NCBI GenBank assembly: GCA_900539255.1 | Contig: UQBJ01000002.1 | Coordinates: forward strand, 43,483 to 107,482 | Origin: an uncultured Campylobacter sp. | Lineage (GTDB): Bacteria > Campylobacterota > Campylobacteria > Campylobacterales > Campylobacteraceae | Direction: 5' to 3' | Length of the DNA: 64,000 nt | In this document: positions 9,013 through 19,351 of the stretch, in pieces | Position numbering within the stretch: position 1 is the stretch's first letter | Layout: every line of letters starts with the position of its first letter | Notes under the pieces: model-generated | Databases searched by the model: none | The model's input: only the letters and a program-made list of their open reading frames with translations | Told to the model about the DNA's origin: nothing | Translations under genes and position numbers: made by a program

Positions 9013-12000
9013 TTAGTCTTTGTGGTGATTAAAGCCCTTTTCATCGCTAAAATCCGCATTTGCTAAGCGTTTAAGCTGTCTGTATCGGCGCTGTGCGTCT
9101 TGCTTGTTTTTCTCAAAAAGCTCACTCGCGTGCTGTGGGTTTGATTTTTTAAGAGAATTATAACGCACTTCATTCATCAAAAATTCATCATAAAGCCCCC
9201 AGTCTGGCTCTTTACCCGCCATTACCAAAGGATTTTTGCCCTCATCTTGCAAACGCGGGTCAAAGGTATAAATCGGCCAGTAGCCGCACTTTGTCGCTAG
9301 TTCGCCCTGCTCGCCTGAGCTGCTCAAACCGCCCTTTATGCCGTGCGCTATGCAAGGGCTGTAAGCGATGATTAAAGATGGTCCCTCGTAAGCTTCTGCG
9401 GCGATGAGTGCTTTGATGAGATGATTGTAATTTGCGTTTGAATTCACCTGCGCCACAAAAATGTAGCCATAAGTCATCGCTATTTGCCCCAAGTCCTTTT
9501 TCTGCACGGGCTTGCCTGCTGCGGCAAACTGCGCCACAGCTCCCGTGCGCGAAGCCTTTGAGCTTTGTCCGCCTGTGTTAGAATACACCTCAGTATCAAG
9601 CACTAAGACATTGACATTTTCCCCGCTAGCAAGCACATGGTCAAGCCCGCCGTATCCTATGTCGTAAGCCCAGCCGTCTCCGCCAAAAATCCAGTGTGAT
9701 TTTTTGGTGATATACTGCTTTAAATCAAGGATTTTTTTCGCGCTTTTTATGTCTTTGTGCCTTTCTAAAAGCGCGACAAATTCATCTCTCATCGCCACGC
9801 AAGCTGGCACATCGTGGCGTTTTTGTATCCACTCTTTGTAAAAGGCGGCTAAATCATTTGGCACATTTGCTAAATCATCGCTCATCACCATAGCCATTTG
9901 CTCGCGTATGGTTTGCGTGGCGACTTTCATTCCAAGCCCAAATTCAGCATTGTCTTCAAAAAGCGAATTCCCCCACGCTGGTCCAAAACCGCTTTTTATG
10001 CTCTTGCGATAAGGCGTGCTGGGCGCACTTCCCCCATAAATCGAGCTACACCCTGTCGCGTTTGCGATTATCATTCTTTCGCCAAAAAGCCGTGTAACAA
10101 GCGTGATATAAGGCGTCTCTCCGCACCCCGGACAAGCGCCGTGAAATTCAAACAAAGGCTGCGCAAACTGCGCCCCTTTGGTATTTTCTTTCGCCATAAT
10201 CTCATCTTTATAACGCACCTTTTTGAAAAGATAGTCCGCATTTTCTTGCTCGCCAAAATCAATCTCTTCTTCGATAGGCACCATTACAAGCGATTTTTCC
10301 TTGCTTGGACACTCTTGCACGCACAGCTCACAACCCGTGCAGTCTAATGGGCTAACTTGAATTTTGTATTTGAGTTTTTGTTCTTTTGTGCCTTTGGCAT
10401 CGATGGCGTGTTCTTTCACTCCGCTTGGAGCGGCGTTAAATTCAGCATCATCAAGCAAAAACGGACGAATCACAGCGTGCGGGCAAACTGAGGCGCATTG
10501 ATTGCATTGTATGCAGTTGCTTTCAATCCAGCGCGGCACGATGACGCCCACACCGCGCTTTTCAAATTCAGTCGTCCCGCTTTCAAAATGCCCGTCCTCA
10601 TAGCCCAAAAACGCCGACACAGGCAAGTCATTGCCACGCGCTTTTTCCATAGGTTTAGCGATTTTTTCCACAAAGGGCGTGCCTTTGTAGGCGTTTGTTT
10701 CCTTTGCCACCTCATCTTGCAAGCTCGCCCACGCGCTATCCACAGCCACTTTGACAAGTCCGTTCGCGCCTATGTCTATGGCTTTGTAGTTCATTTCTAC
10801 TATCGCTTCGCCCCTTTTAGAGTAGGTTTTGTGCGCTAACTCTTTCATCAGCTTTTTAGCAAGCTCGTAATCAACAATGTTTGTGAGCTTAAAAAAGGCT
10901 GATTGCATTATCGTGTTGGTGCGGTTGCCAAGCCCTATGTCGCGGGCTAGCTTTGTGGCGTTGATAATGTAAAAATTTATCTTTTTTTGCGCTAAAATGC
11001 GTTTGATTTTGTTTGGCAAATGCTTGATGGTTTCTTTTTCGCTCCAAATGCTGTTCAGCAAAAATGTGCCGTTTTCTCTTATGCCTTCTAAAACATCGTA
11101 GGTTTCAAGGTAGGCTGGCACGCTACACGCCACAAAATGCGGTGTGCTTACCAAATAAGTCGAGCGAATGGGCTTTTTAGAAAAGCGCAAATGCGAGCGC
11201 GTGTAACCGCCACTTTTTTTGCTGTCATACGCAAAATAAGCTTGGGCGTAAAAGTCCGTGTTGTCGCCGATGATTTTGATTGAATTTTTATTTGCACCCA
11301 CAGTGCCATCAGCCCCAAGCCCGTAAAAAAGGCACTCTGTGGTGCTTTCGTTACTCAAAGAAATCTTTTCATCACAGGGCAAAGAAGTGTGGCTCACATC
11401 ATCGTTTATGCCTATGGTGAAATGGTCTTTTGGCTCTTTTTGCTTTAAATTTTCAAAGACGGCAAAGATTTGCGAAGGATCGACATCTTTGCTTGAAAGC
11501 CCATAACGCCCACCTACGATTAAAGGGGCGTTTTGCTGTCCGTAAAAGGCGAATTTAATGTCTAAGTAGAGTGGCTCGCCAAGGCTGCCGGGCTCTTTTG
11601 TCCTGTCAAGCACGGCGATTTTTCGCACGCTTTTTGGCATCACTTCAAACAAGTGCTTTAAGCTGAATGGGCGGTATAAATACACCTTTAAAAGCCCTAC
11701 TTTTTCGCCCTTTGCGCGCAAATAATCAATCACTTGCTCCAAAGCCTGCGTTACAGAACCCATAGCCACGATGACGCGCTCAGCCTGCGGGTCGCCATAA
11801 TACACAAAAGGCTTATACTCTCGCCCTGTAATGCGCGAAATTTCGCTCATATACTCACTCACTATATCTGGCAACGCCTCGTAAAAGGGGTTTGTAAGCT
11901 CTCTTGTCTGAAAGTAAATGTCGTCATTTTGCGCTGTGCCGCGTGTTTTGGGGTTTTCTGGCGTTAGGCAGCTGTCCTTAAACGCCTTTACCGCATCTTT

Positions 12001-12588
12001 ATCAAGCAACCTGTCAAATTCAGCATAGTCCATAAGCTCGATTTTTTGAATTTCGTGGCTTGTGCGAAAGCCGTCAAAAAAGTGCAAAAACGGCACGCGC
12101 CCCTTAATAGCAGCCAAATGCGCCACGCCCGCTAAGTCCATAACCTCTTGCACGGAGTGCGAGCAAAGCATAGCAAAGCCCGTTTGCCTTGCCGCGTAAA
12201 TGTCTTGATGGTCGCCAAAGATAGAAAGCGCCTGCGCTGCCACTGAGCGAGCCGCAACGTGAATCACACAAGGAAGAAGCTGTCCTGCGATTTTATACAT
12301 ATTTGGAATTTTAAGCAAAAGCCCTTGTGAAGCCGTGTAAGTAGTAGTTAGTGCGCCTGCTTGAAGTGAGCCGTGCACCGTGCCAGCTGCGCCAGCCTCG
12401 CTTTGCATCTCCACCACGCGAACAGGCGAGCCAAAAAGGTTTTTCTTGCCCTCAGCCGCCCAAGTGTCGATATGGTCAGCCATAGGCGAACTCGGCGTGA
12501 TAGGATAAATCCCCGCCACCTCAGTAAAGGCATAAGAAGCATAAGCTGCTGCCTCGTTGCCGTCCATAGTTTTCATCACTTTACTCAT
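9013..12588 (-). CDS. por: Pyruvate:flavodoxin/ferredoxin oxidoreductase, single chain
   Basis: This 1191-residue enzyme converts pyruvate and CoA to acetyl-CoA and CO2 and passes electrons to flavodoxin or ferredoxin. It is the fused NifJ type, with the two pyruvate-binding domains first. The insert carries two 4Fe-4S motifs (CIQCNQCASVCP and CTGCELCVQECP). The thiamine-diphosphate domain at the C-terminal part has CPGCGETP and GGDGWAYDIGYGG. Campylobacters use it in place of pyruvate dehydrogenase. The ATG is preceded by AAGGGGGACACG, and a TATAAT lies upstream. Full length. Confidence 0.97.
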   Translation of the reverse strand: MSKVMKTMDGNEAAAYASYAFTEVAGIYPITPSSPMADHIDTWAAEGKKNLFGSPVRVVEMQSEAGAAGTVHGSLQAGALTTTYTASQGLLLKIPNMYKIAGQLLPCVIHVAARSVAAQALSIFGDHQDIYAARQTGFAMLCSHSVQEVMDLAGVAHLAAIKGRVPFLHFFDGFRTSHEIQKIELMDYAEFDRLLDKDAVKAFKDSCLTPENPKTRGTAQNDDIYFQTRELTNPFYEALPDIVSEYMSEISRITGREYKPFVYYGDPQAERVIVAMGSVTQALEQVIDYLRAKGEKVGLLKVYLYRPFSLKHLFEVMPKSVRKIAVLDRTKEPGSLGEPLYLDIKFAFYGQQNAPLIVGGRYGLSSKDVDPSQIFAVFENLKQKEPKDHFTIGINDDVSHTSLPCDEKISLSNESTTECLFYGLGADGTVGANKNSIKIIGDNTDFYAQAYFAYDSKKSGGYTRSHLRFSKKPIRSTYLVSTPHFVACSVPAYLETYDVLEGIRENGTFLLNSIWSEKETIKHLPNKIKRILAQKKINFYIINATKLARDIGLGNRTNTIMQSAFFKLTNIVDYELAKKLMKELAHKTYSKRGEAIVEMNYKAIDIGANGLVKVAVDSAWASLQDEVAKETNAYKGTPFVEKIAKPMEKARGNDLPVSAFLGYEDGHFESGTTEFEKRGVGVIVPRWIESNCIQCNQCASVCPHAVIRPFLLDDAEFNAAPSGVKEHAIDAKGTKEQKLKYKIQVSPLDCTGCELCVQECPSKEKSLVMVPIEEEIDFGEQENADYLFKKVRYKDEIMAKENTKGAQFAQPLFEFHGACPGCGETPYITLVTRLFGERMIIANATGCSSIYGGSAPSTPYRKSIKSGFGPAWGNSLFEDNAEFGLGMKVATQTIREQMAMVMSDDLANVPNDLAAFYKEWIQKRHDVPACVAMRDEFVALLERHKDIKSAKKILDLKQYITKKSHWIFGGDGWAYDIGYGGLDHVLASGENVNVLVLDTEVYSNTGGQSSKASRTGAVAQFAAAGKPVQKKDLGQIAMTYGYIFVAQVNSNANYNHLIKALIAAEAYEGPSLIIAYSPCIAHGIKGGLSSSGEQGELATKCGYWPIYTFDPRLQDEGKNPLVMAGKEPDWGLYDEFLMNEVRYNSLKKSNPQHASELFEKNKQDAQRRYRQLKRLANADFSDEKGFNHHKD

Positions 12589-12620
12589 CGTGTCCCCCTT
12601 TTGTCGCTTAATCTTTTATA

Positions 12621-12626
12621 ATTATA
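12621..12626 (-). promoter_or_regulatory. -10 box of the por promoter
   Basis: TATAAT on the minus strand, 33 bases upstream of the por ATG, within an AT-rich stretch. Confidence 0.6.
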
Positions 12627-12740
12627 CTTTGAAAAGGTTTAAAAAGTGATTAACTTGAAAAAAATTTGACTCTTTTGTTGAAAAATGATTGACAAGCATA
12701 AGGTTTAAGGGCTTGTCATAGCGAGTAAGCCCTGCTGAAA

Positions 12741-12772
12741 TTTAAGCACCTTTTTTGTAAAAGGTGCTTAAA
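12741..12772 (-). terminator. Hairpin terminator after the PepSY-like gene
   Basis: A perfect 14-base stem (TTTAAGCACCTTTT with its complement) closes a four-base loop. It lies 28 bases past the stop of the minus-strand gene at 12800. No long T run follows, so termination strength is uncertain. Confidence 0.5.
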
Positions 12773-12799
12773 CGCTTTTGTTTTGTATGAGATTAGGAT

Positions 12800-13108
12800 T
12801 TAATCATCATACTTTTGTCCGAGAAAGTTGCCTTTGGCGTCAAAATGCAACTCCATTCGGTTGCTTAGCTCAATCTCGTAGCCATAAGGCTCCCAATCCA
12901 CATCAGTGATGAAAACGCCCGGATACATTTTTTGAATCGTTGCCATTATGTTTTGTGGCAAACCTTGATAATAATGCTCCTGTGGGGCATACGGATAAGT
13001 CGGCACACCTGCTGGTGGCGGTGTTTGCGCTGGTGCTTGCTGGGCTGGATTTGCCATAGCACTTAAAGCGCACAAAGCCAAAGCGGCAATACAAATTTTC
13101 GTTTTCAT
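12800..13108 (-). CDS. Small secreted protein with PepSY-like domain
   Basis: This 102-residue protein has a clear signal peptide ending near AMA, then a Pro/Gln-rich linker (about residues 20-45). Its C-terminal half resembles the PepSY-like/DUF2874 fold: the LPQNIMATIQKMYPG helix followed by strands ending in HFDAKGNFLGQ. Such periplasmic domains are common in campylobacters and Bacteroidetes; function is unknown. A strong TAAGGAGT ribosome-binding site precedes the ATG. Family assignment is from pattern only. Confidence 0.75.
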   Translation of the reverse strand: MKTKICIAALALCALSAMANPAQQAPAQTPPPAGVPTYPYAPQEHYYQGLPQNIMATIQKMYPGVFITDVDWEPYGYEIELSNRMELHFDAKGNFLGQKYDD

Positions 13109-13247
13109 AACGAACTCCTTAAAAAAAATTTCAAAAAAATTATAGCTTTCTTGTGTGAAGTGAATGTGAATTTTTAAATTTTACACGCAAATTTAAGATA
13201 AAATTAAAAAGTTTTGTCGCTAAAATGCTGATTTGCGAAAAAGCTCG

Positions 13248-16200
13248 CTACCTCAGCCATTCTTGCAAGCTCTTTATCTGCAAGTAGCTTTTATCTTGCA
13301 CGGCTTGTATCGCCTTTGCCCCAGCACTTGCTCCGCGTAGGTTTGTAAAGTAGGGGATTTTAAAGCGAATGATATTTGCGCGGATTTTTTTGGTGTCGTC
13401 CTTACTGCTGTTTTCATCGCTGGTGTTGATGACAAGCTGAATTTCGCCGTTTTTGAGCAAGTCCTCGACATTTGGACGCCCCTCAGAAATCTTATAAATC
13501 TGCTCGCACTCAAAGCCGCCCTCGCGGATAGCCTTGCAAGTGCCGCCTGTGGCGATGAGTTTAAAGCCAAGTTTGACATAATCACTAGCGATTTTTTGCG
13601 CTTGTGCCTTGTCGCTGTCTTTAAGAGAGATGAAAACCGCGCCTTGTTTTGGCAAGTCGTTAAAGGCTGAAATTTGACTTTTAGCATAAGCGTTTGCAAA
13701 ATCCTTGCCTATGCCCATCACTTCGCCTGTGGAGCGCATTTCAGGTCCTAGTTCTAAATCGCTGCCGTTGAGTTTAGCGAAAGGAAAAACGGCTTCTTTC
13801 ACGCTGATAAAATTCATCTTTTTAGGGCATAAAATCCCGCCCTTTTCGCCCACTATGCCATAATCATCGTAAAATTTAAGCGCCTCTTTTAAATCCCCTT
13901 GCCACATCACCCGCGTGGCTACCTTTGCTAGCGGCAAGCCTGTGGCTTTGCTGACAAAAGGCACGGTGCGAGAAGCCCTAGGATTTACCTCTATCATATA
14001 AAGTTCGTTTTTATAAAGGGCAAATTGTATGTTTAAAAGCCCGACAACGCCTAAATTTAAGGCTATGTCGCGGGTTTTTTGGCGCACTAAATTTATGGTT
14101 TTTTCGTCCAAATTACAAGGCGGCAAGCTGCACGCGCTATCGCCAGAATGCACTCCTGCTTCTTCTATATGCTCCATAATCCCGCCCACATAGACACTTA
14201 CGCCATCGCTTATCGCATCGACATCAAGTTCTGTGGCGTTGTGTAAAAACTCATCGATTAAAACAGGGGCTTTTTCGCTCACGCTCACGGCTTCTTGCAT
14301 ATAAAGGCGAAGCTCGCTTTCATTATGCACCACGCGCATAGCTCGCCCACCAAGCACATAGCTAGGGCGCACCAAAACAGGATAGCCTATATCGCTTGCC
14401 TTTATAGCGGCTTCTTCTACGCTCGTGGCTGTGGAATTTTTGGGTTGATTTATGCCGATTTTGTTGATAAATTCAGCAAATTTCTTTCTATCTTCTGCCA
14501 AATCAATCACCCTTGCGCTCGTGCCGATGATTTTAGCCCCAAATGCGCTGAGCCTTTTAGCGAATTTAAGCGGAGTTTGCCCCCCAAAATGCACGATAAG
14601 CCCGTCTGGCTTTTCGCGCTCTATCACGCCCCTTAAATGCTCAAAATCAATAGGCTCAAAATAAAGAATGTCGCTTGTATCATAGTCAGTGCTTACGGTT
14701 TCGGGGTTTGAATTATACATTATGGTTTTTACGCCCATATCATTAAGCGCAAAGCAAGCGTGCACACAAGCATAATCAAACTCTATCCCCTGTCCTATGC
14801 GGTTGCCGCCTCCGCCTATAATCATCACTTTTTTAGGCTCGTTTTTGTTGGCGCACAAGCTTGAATTTTCGCCCAGCTTGTCATTTTGAGCTTTCGCAGA
14901 AAGCGAAGAATCTTTATTTAAATTTATGCTTTTTTGTTGAGATTCTTCGCTACGCTCAAAATGACAAAGGCTTTGTAAATTTTCGCTTGAATTGAGCGTT
15001 TTTTCGCAAGCGTTTTGTGAATTTTCATTTGAATTTAGCCCTTCAAAGGCTGAATTTTCGTTGATTGTGGAGTAAAGATAAGGCGTAAGTGCCTTAAATT
15101 CGCCCGCACAAGTATCCACTTCGTTGTATTGTGGCTTTATGTTAAGGCTCATTCTCGTGTAGTAAATGTCATTTTGAGTGAGTTCTAAATTGTCTTTGGC
15201 GTTGATTAAATTCGCTATCATTTTGTCAGAAAAGCCCATAGATTTAGCAAGGCGGAGCATTTTTTCATCGTTTAAAATGTCCATATCGATTTGCTTTTCA
15301 AATTCAACAAGCTCTTTGATTTGCGTTAAAAACCACTTGTCAATCCTACAAAGCTCATAAAGCTCATCGACACCAAAGCCCTCTCTTATGGCTTGTGCGA
15401 GATACAAAAGCCTTTCTTCGTTAGGATTTCTCAGCTTAAAAATCAACTCATTTTTATCCGCCACTATCTCATCAAAGCCCGAGTATCCGCGCTCTAACGA
15501 ACATAAAGCCTTTTGAATGCTCTCTTTAAAGCTGCTGCCTATCGCCATCACTTCGCCAACGCTTTTCATCGCTGTGCCAAGCGTGGTGCTGGCTGATGGA
15601 AATTTCTCAAAGGCAAAACGCGGAATTTTCGTTACTATGTAGTCAATCACAGGCTCAAAGCTCGCTGGCGTAAGCGTAATGTCGTTTTTAATCTCGTCCA
15701 AAGAAAAGCCCACAGCCAAAAGCGTGGCGACTTTTGCGATAGGATAGCCCGTTGCCTTGCTCGCAAGTGCTGATGAGCGCGACACGCGTGGGTTCATTTC
15801 GATGACTATCATTCGCCCGTTTTGCGGATTTATGGCAAATTGCACATTTGAGCCGCCCGTATCCACGCCGATTTCGCGCAGTATGGCAAAGCTTGCATCG
15901 CGCATAGCTTGATACTCTTTATCCGTAAGCGTTAAAGCAGGCGCAACCGTGATACTATCTCCCGTATGCACGCCCATAGGGTCGAAATTTTCTATGCTGC
16001 AAACGATGATACAGTTGTCATTTTTGTCGCGTATAACCTCCATTTCAAATTCTTTCCACCCAAGCAGGCTTTCTTCGATGAGAATTTCGTGTATAGGCGA
16101 AAGCGCTAAGGCTGAGCTGGCAAGCTCTTTAAACTCGTCCATATTATACACCACGCCACTTCCAGCACCTCCAAGCGTGTAAGACGCTCGTATCATCAAC

Positions 16201-16700
16201 GGAAAGCCGATTTGCGTGGCTGCCTTTTCAGCCTCATCATAATCATAAGCGTAAGCTGACTTTGGCAAATCCATACCGATTTTTTTCATACATTCTTTGA
16301 AAATTTGCCTGTCCTCGCCCTTTTTAATCGCCTCTGGCTTTGCCCCAAGGAATTTCACTTCGCTAAAATTCGCCTTAAATTCAGCACTCTCAAAAACCTC
16401 CATAGCCACATTTAAGGCAACCTGTCCGCCCATAGTCGGCAAAATCGCATCAACGCGCTCTTTTTTGATGATACTTAAAATGTTGTCCTTTGTAATCGGC
16501 TCTATGTAAGTAGCGTCCGCAAACTGCGGGTCTGTCATAATGGTAGCTGGGTTTGAGTTGATGAGTATCACCTTGTAACCTAGCTCTTTAAGCGTTTTAG
16601 CTGCTTGCGTGCCGCTGTAATCAAACTCGCAAGCCTGTCCGATGACGATGGGACCGCTACCGATGAGTAAAATAGTCGAAATATCTTGTCGTTTTGGCAT
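13248..16700 (-). CDS. carB: Carbamoyl-phosphate synthase large subunit, with an in-frame repeat insertion
   Basis: CarB makes carbamoyl phosphate for pyrimidine and arginine synthesis, with CarA supplying ammonia from glutamine. The two homologous ATP-grasp halves are intact (N-half starts with [22 protein letters not shown]; second half with [15 protein letters not shown]), and the C-terminal allosteric domain is present. At 1150 residues it is longer than the usual 1070-1090. The extra length lies between the two halves, around residues 545-632. Residues about 579-607 of that insert (14880-14965) are a translated genomic palindrome reading HFERSEES and KAQND. The ATG follows CAAGGAATTTTT and a minus-strand TATAAT lies at 16726-16731. 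Confidence 0.97.
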   Translation of the reverse strand: MPKRQDISTILLIGSGPIVIGQACEFDYSGTQAAKTLKELGYKVILINSNPATIMTDPQFADATYIEPITKDNILSIIKKERVDAILPTMGGQVALNVAMEVFESAEFKANFSEVKFLGAKPEAIKKGEDRQIFKECMKKIGMDLPKSAYAYDYDEAEKAATQIGFPLMIRASYTLGGAGSGVVYNMDEFKELASSALALSPIHEILIEESLLGWKEFEMEVIRDKNDNCIIVCSIENFDPMGVHTGDSITVAPALTLTDKEYQAMRDASFAILREIGVDTGGSNVQFAINPQNGRMIVIEMNPRVSRSSALASKATGYPIAKVATLLAVGFSLDEIKNDITLTPASFEPVIDYIVTKIPRFAFEKFPSASTTLGTAMKSVGEVMAIGSSFKESIQKALCSLERGYSGFDEIVADKNELIFKLRNPNEERLLYLAQAIREGFGVDELYELCRIDKWFLTQIKELVEFEKQIDMDILNDEKMLRLAKSMGFSDKMIANLINAKDNLELTQNDIYYTRMSLNIKPQYNEVDTCAGEFKALTPYLYSTINENSAFEGLNSNENSQNACEKTLNSSENLQSLCHFERSEESQQKSINLNKDSSLSAKAQNDKLGENSSLCANKNEPKKVMIIGGGGNRIGQGIEFDYACVHACFALNDMGVKTIMYNSNPETVSTDYDTSDILYFEPIDFEHLRGVIEREKPDGLIVHFGGQTPLKFAKRLSAFGAKIIGTSARVIDLAEDRKKFAEFINKIGINQPKNSTATSVEEAAIKASDIGYPVLVRPSYVLGGRAMRVVHNESELRLYMQEAVSVSEKAPVLIDEFLHNATELDVDAISDGVSVYVGGIMEHIEEAGVHSGDSACSLPPCNLDEKTINLVRQKTRDIALNLGVVGLLNIQFALYKNELYMIEVNPRASRTVPFVSKATGLPLAKVATRVMWQGDLKEALKFYDDYGIVGEKGGILCPKKMNFISVKEAVFPFAKLNGSDLELGPEMRSTGEVMGIGKDFANAYAKSQISAFNDLPKQGAVFISLKDSDKAQAQKIASDYVKLGFKLIATGGTCKAIREGGFECEQIYKISEGRPNVEDLLKNGEIQLVINTSDENSSKDDTKKIRANIIRFKIPYFTNLRGASAGAKAIQAVQDKSYLQIKSLQEWLR
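14880..14965. repeat. Palindromic repeat (family 1) inside carB
   Basis: An 86-base copy with arms GTCATTTTGAGCTTTCG and GATTCTTCGCTACGCTCAAAATGAC. It is read in frame by carB, with no stop. The same family occurs between genes at 21026, 43042, 48118 and 48491, and inside the autotransporter at 52350. Confidence 0.85.
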
Positions 16701-17025
16701 AAAAATTCCTTGAATTTTAGCTAAAATTATAGCAAGTTAAAGTTTCTAGGATAGAATGGCTTTTGTTTTTTTAAAAAAATTTAACGGCTTTGTTTTGCGG
16801 GCGATTTGCCGTTACAAGCAAATGCCCTTGCAGGTGGCTTTTCATCATCGCAAGCTGGCTTTGGGCGCAAATTTACGCCCTTTGCCACAATGCTTTGCGC
16901 GGTGCTTTAAATTTAAAGCCTAAATTTAGCTACGCAAAGGCTTTGCAAGGACTATCAAAGGGCGCGACTTATTTTAATGGAGTGGCGACAAACAAAGCGC
17001 GAATTCGCTCAAAGAAAGGAAAAAT
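16701..17025. other. Non-coding gap with hairpins between carB and the Sua5-like gene
   Basis: No supported gene. The stretch holds a hairpin at 16857-16888 (TGGC and GGGCG pair with CGCCC and GCCA around a symmetric TTT/TTT loop). It also holds a 16-base palindrome GCTTTAAATTTAAAGC at about 16900-16920, flanked by CTTTGCG and CGCAAAG. These may form a further folded element or be the leader of the next gene. Confidence 0.35.
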
Positions 17026-17928
17026 TTGCTTTATCTAGCGCAAACTGACACCACAGCGGGCTTTTTAAGCAAGGACGAAAGGGAAATCAACAAAGCAAAG
17101 GGCAGAGCCTTGCAAACGCCTTGCATACTGACAATGTCAAGCCTTAAAGAGCTTGCAAGCCTTGTGCGCGTGCCAAAAGCGCATAAAAATTTAGTGCGAA
17201 AGGCAAAAAAAACGAGCTTTATCTACAAAAAGGCTAGGGCAAATGAGAATTCTTTGGATTTAAGCGGCGAGTTAGTGGATTTGGGGGGCGAAAATTTGGG
17301 GAGAAAAGGGAATTTCAAGGGCAAATTCAAGGCAAATTCAAATCAAAATGCTTTAAATGTTTGCGAATTTAAGGCGAATTTAGAGAAAAATGCTTTGGGG
17401 GCTTTTGAAGTTGAGACAAATTCAAATCAAAAAGCAAATTCAAACGAAAATTCTTTGGGCGTTTGTGAATTTAGAGCAAATTCAAGGCAAAAAGAAAATT
17501 TAAAGGGCGAATTCAAGGTAAATTCAAATCAAAATACTTTGAATTCTTGTGATTTTACAGCAACTTCAAATCAAAATGCTTTCAATTCTTGCGAATTCAA
17601 GGCGAATTTAGAGAAAAATGCTTTGAAAGTTTGCGATTTTAACAAGCCTTTGAGTGCAACTTTAAAGGACAAACCCTTGCAAATATCCGCTAAAAACGGC
17701 TTTTTAGCGTGTCGCGTGGTAAAAGACTGCGCTCACGCTGAGTTTTTGCGCGAGTTTGGGGCGTTTTTTTCAAGCTCAGCCAACCTACACGGACAAGCAT
17801 TTAGCGAGCAAATCGCCCGCCAAATCACACTCCAAAATGGCGGACAAATCATCGATGAAAGCCTTTTTTCGGGCGCACCCTCCGCACTCATCAAACTTTA
17901 CCGCCACAAAAAAGTAAAAATACGCTGA
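17026..17928 (+). CDS. Sua5/YciO/YrdC-family protein with a large low-complexity insertion
   Basis: The outer parts belong to the YrdC-like family, whose best-known members (TsaC/Sua5) make threonylcarbamoyl-AMP for tRNA modification. The N-terminal part is LYLAQTDTTAGFLSKDE to about residue 70, with KAKGRALQTPC. The C-terminal part from about residue 227 has CRVVKDCAHAEFL and FFSSSANLHGQAFS. Between them (residues about 71-226) lies an Asn/Lys/Glu-rich insertion made of degenerate repeats such as NSNQNALNVCEFKANLEKNAL. The normal protein is about 150 residues, so the insert doubles it. The TTG start has AAAGGA at the right spacing. The reading frame stays open throughout, so the insert appears to be translated. 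Confidence 0.8.
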   Translation: MLYLAQTDTTAGFLSKDEREINKAKGRALQTPCILTMSSLKELASLVRVPKAHKNLVRKAKKTSFIYKKARANENSLDLSGELVDLGGENLGRKGNFKGKFKANSNQNALNVCEFKANLEKNALGAFEVETNSNQKANSNENSLGVCEFRANSRQKENLKGEFKVNSNQNTLNSCDFTATSNQNAFNSCEFKANLEKNALKVCDFNKPLSATLKDKPLQISAKNGFLACRVVKDCAHAEFLREFGAFFSSSANLHGQAFSEQIARQITLQNGGQIIDESLFSGAPSALIKLYRHKKVKIR

Positions 17929-17961
17929 ATTTAAAGCATTTGCTAAACACAAAAGAAAGAA

Positions 17962-17983
17962 AAGAGCCTTTTGCTAGGCTCTT
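17962..17983 (-). terminator. Terminator for tRNA-Glu
   Basis: On the minus strand AAGAGCC pairs with GGCTCTT across an eight-base loop and is followed by TTCTTTCTTTT, just past the tRNA-Glu gene. Confidence 0.65.
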
Positions 17984-18015
17984 GAAAGGAAAAACAAAAC
18001 GAAAAAGCGTTGTTT

Positions 18016-18090
18016 TGGTGATCCCTACGAGACTCGAACTCGTGTTACCGCCGTGAAAGGGCGATGTCCTAACCACTAGACGAAGGGACC
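18016..18090 (-). tRNA. tRNA-Glu (TTC)
   Basis: Complete cloverleaf on the minus strand: acceptor GGTCCCT pairs with AGGGATC, and the anticodon loop CTTTCAC gives UUC. CCA is encoded. Confidence 0.95.
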
Positions 18091-18341
18091 AGCAAATCAA
18101 AGAGATGATTATACTATGATAGGGCTTAAAAAATGCTTAAAGTTTGCTTAAATTTCTTATTTTCGCGCAAAAGCCCTTAAATAGCCACTTTGACGGACAA
18201 AAATTTTTTATATAAAATTAAACTTATTATGATATAATTTCAAAGCAAATTTAAATTTTACTCTAAAAAAAGCAAAAAATTCAAGCTCAAAACGCCTTTT
18301 AGCTTGAATTTGAGCGCATTTTTACGAAAAAGGGAGCGATT

Positions 18342-18917
18342 TTGGGGCTTTTGAGCGTGATTTTTCTAGCCTTTGCCTTGTCAATGGACGCTTTTGCCGT
18401 GTCTTTATGCAAGGGCTTTGCGGCAAAAAGGCTTGAATTTAGGCATTGTCTCATCGTGGGGGCTTATTTTGGGGGCTTTCAGGCTTTGATGCCAGCACTT
18501 GGCTACCTTTTGGGCGTGGCTTTTGCGCATTTTGTGGCTCAAATCGACCATTACATAGCCTTTGTCCTGCTTGCTCTTGTGGGCGCAAAGATGATGAAAG
18601 AATCCTTTGAAAGTGCGAGCTGCGACACTACAAACAGGCACTTTGGCTTTAAAACTATGCTTGTTTTGGCTGTGGCTACGAGCATAGACGCTTTGGCTGT
18701 GGGCGTGAGCTTCGCATTTGTCGAGTTTTCGAGCATAAGCATTTGGCTAGCTGTCGCTCTCATCGGGCTTATCACCTTTTTTGTCTGCGTTTTGGGCGTG
18801 CAAATCGGGCATAAGCTCGCACACCGCGCCGCATTTTTAGGTAAAAAGGCTGAATTCATCGGCGGAGCGGTGCTTGTCCTTTTGGGCGTGAAAATCCTTG
18901 TGGAGCATTTGAGCTAG
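18342..18917 (+). CDS. mntP: Manganese efflux pump MntP
   Basis: This 191-residue inner-membrane protein belongs to the DUF204/MntP family, which exports Mn2+. It has six predicted membrane helices in two related halves. The conserved acidic motifs appear twice: [12 protein letters not shown] near the start and [11 protein letters not shown] near residue 115. The TTG start is preceded by AGGGAG. Length is normal for the family. No Mn-responsive site is obvious upstream. Confidence 0.9.
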   Translation: MGLLSVIFLAFALSMDAFAVSLCKGFAAKRLEFRHCLIVGAYFGGFQALMPALGYLLGVAFAHFVAQIDHYIAFVLLALVGAKMMKESFESASCDTTNRHFGFKTMLVLAVATSIDALAVGVSFAFVEFSSISIWLAVALIGLITFFVCVLGVQIGHKLAHRAAFLGKKAEFIGGAVLVLLGVKILVEHLS

Positions 18918-19351
18918 GCTTGACAGCGGTTTGCAAGGCACAAAATGACAAAACGCACTATCATTGCGAAATGACAAAATCCGCCGTCATTACAAGATGA
19001 CAAAGTGCGTTTTCTTTGTCCGTCATTGCGAGCAAATTTTTGCAAAATTTGCGTGGCAATCCACGATAAAATTTAAGCAAATTTTATCACAAAAATTCAA
19101 GCAAAGCCCTAAATTTGTCATACTGAGCTTTCGCAAGAAAGCGAAGTATCCACTTGCAAAGCCCCATTTTGCGATAAAGAAAAACACAAGCTATGCAAAT
19201 TTTGTTTTACGATAAAACAACGATTAACCTAATTTAACCAACGCCTTTTCGTAAAAAAGTGCCTAAATTTCAACGCTTTTCAAAGCCTTGAAATTTTAAA
19301 CGACAAGCGCAAACGCAAATGCGCCACTTTGCTCGAAAAGACAAAAAACTT
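18918..19351. repeat. Repeat-rich gap after mntP
   Basis: No gene. From 19001 to 19128 lies a composite repeat that recurs inverted at 48292-48420: a family 2 unit (GTCATTGCGAG ... GCGTGGCAATCCACG), an exact AT-rich hairpin (GATAAAATTT/AAATTTTATC), then a family 1 arm (GTCATACTGAGC). Shorter GTCATTGCGA and ATGACAAA pieces precede it. From about 19202 to 19338 there is a stretch that is repeated in degenerate form at 19651-19761. Confidence 0.7.
19001..19128 (+). repeat. Composite repeat, copy 1
   Basis: Matches 48292-48420 in inverted orientation almost base for base, except in the small stem-loop between the family 2 arms. Here that stem is GCAAATTTT/AAAATTTGC; in the other copy it is CCGTTT/AAACGG. 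Confidence 0.8.

Noticed and set aside
16790..17038. Open frame of 82 codons before the Sua5-like gene
   Set aside because: No ribosome-binding site, odd composition (many Cys and Trp) and it overlaps hairpins and the start of the next gene.
18918..19351. Insertion sequence
   Set aside because: Only short palindromic units are present; there is no transposase gene or long terminal inverted repeat.
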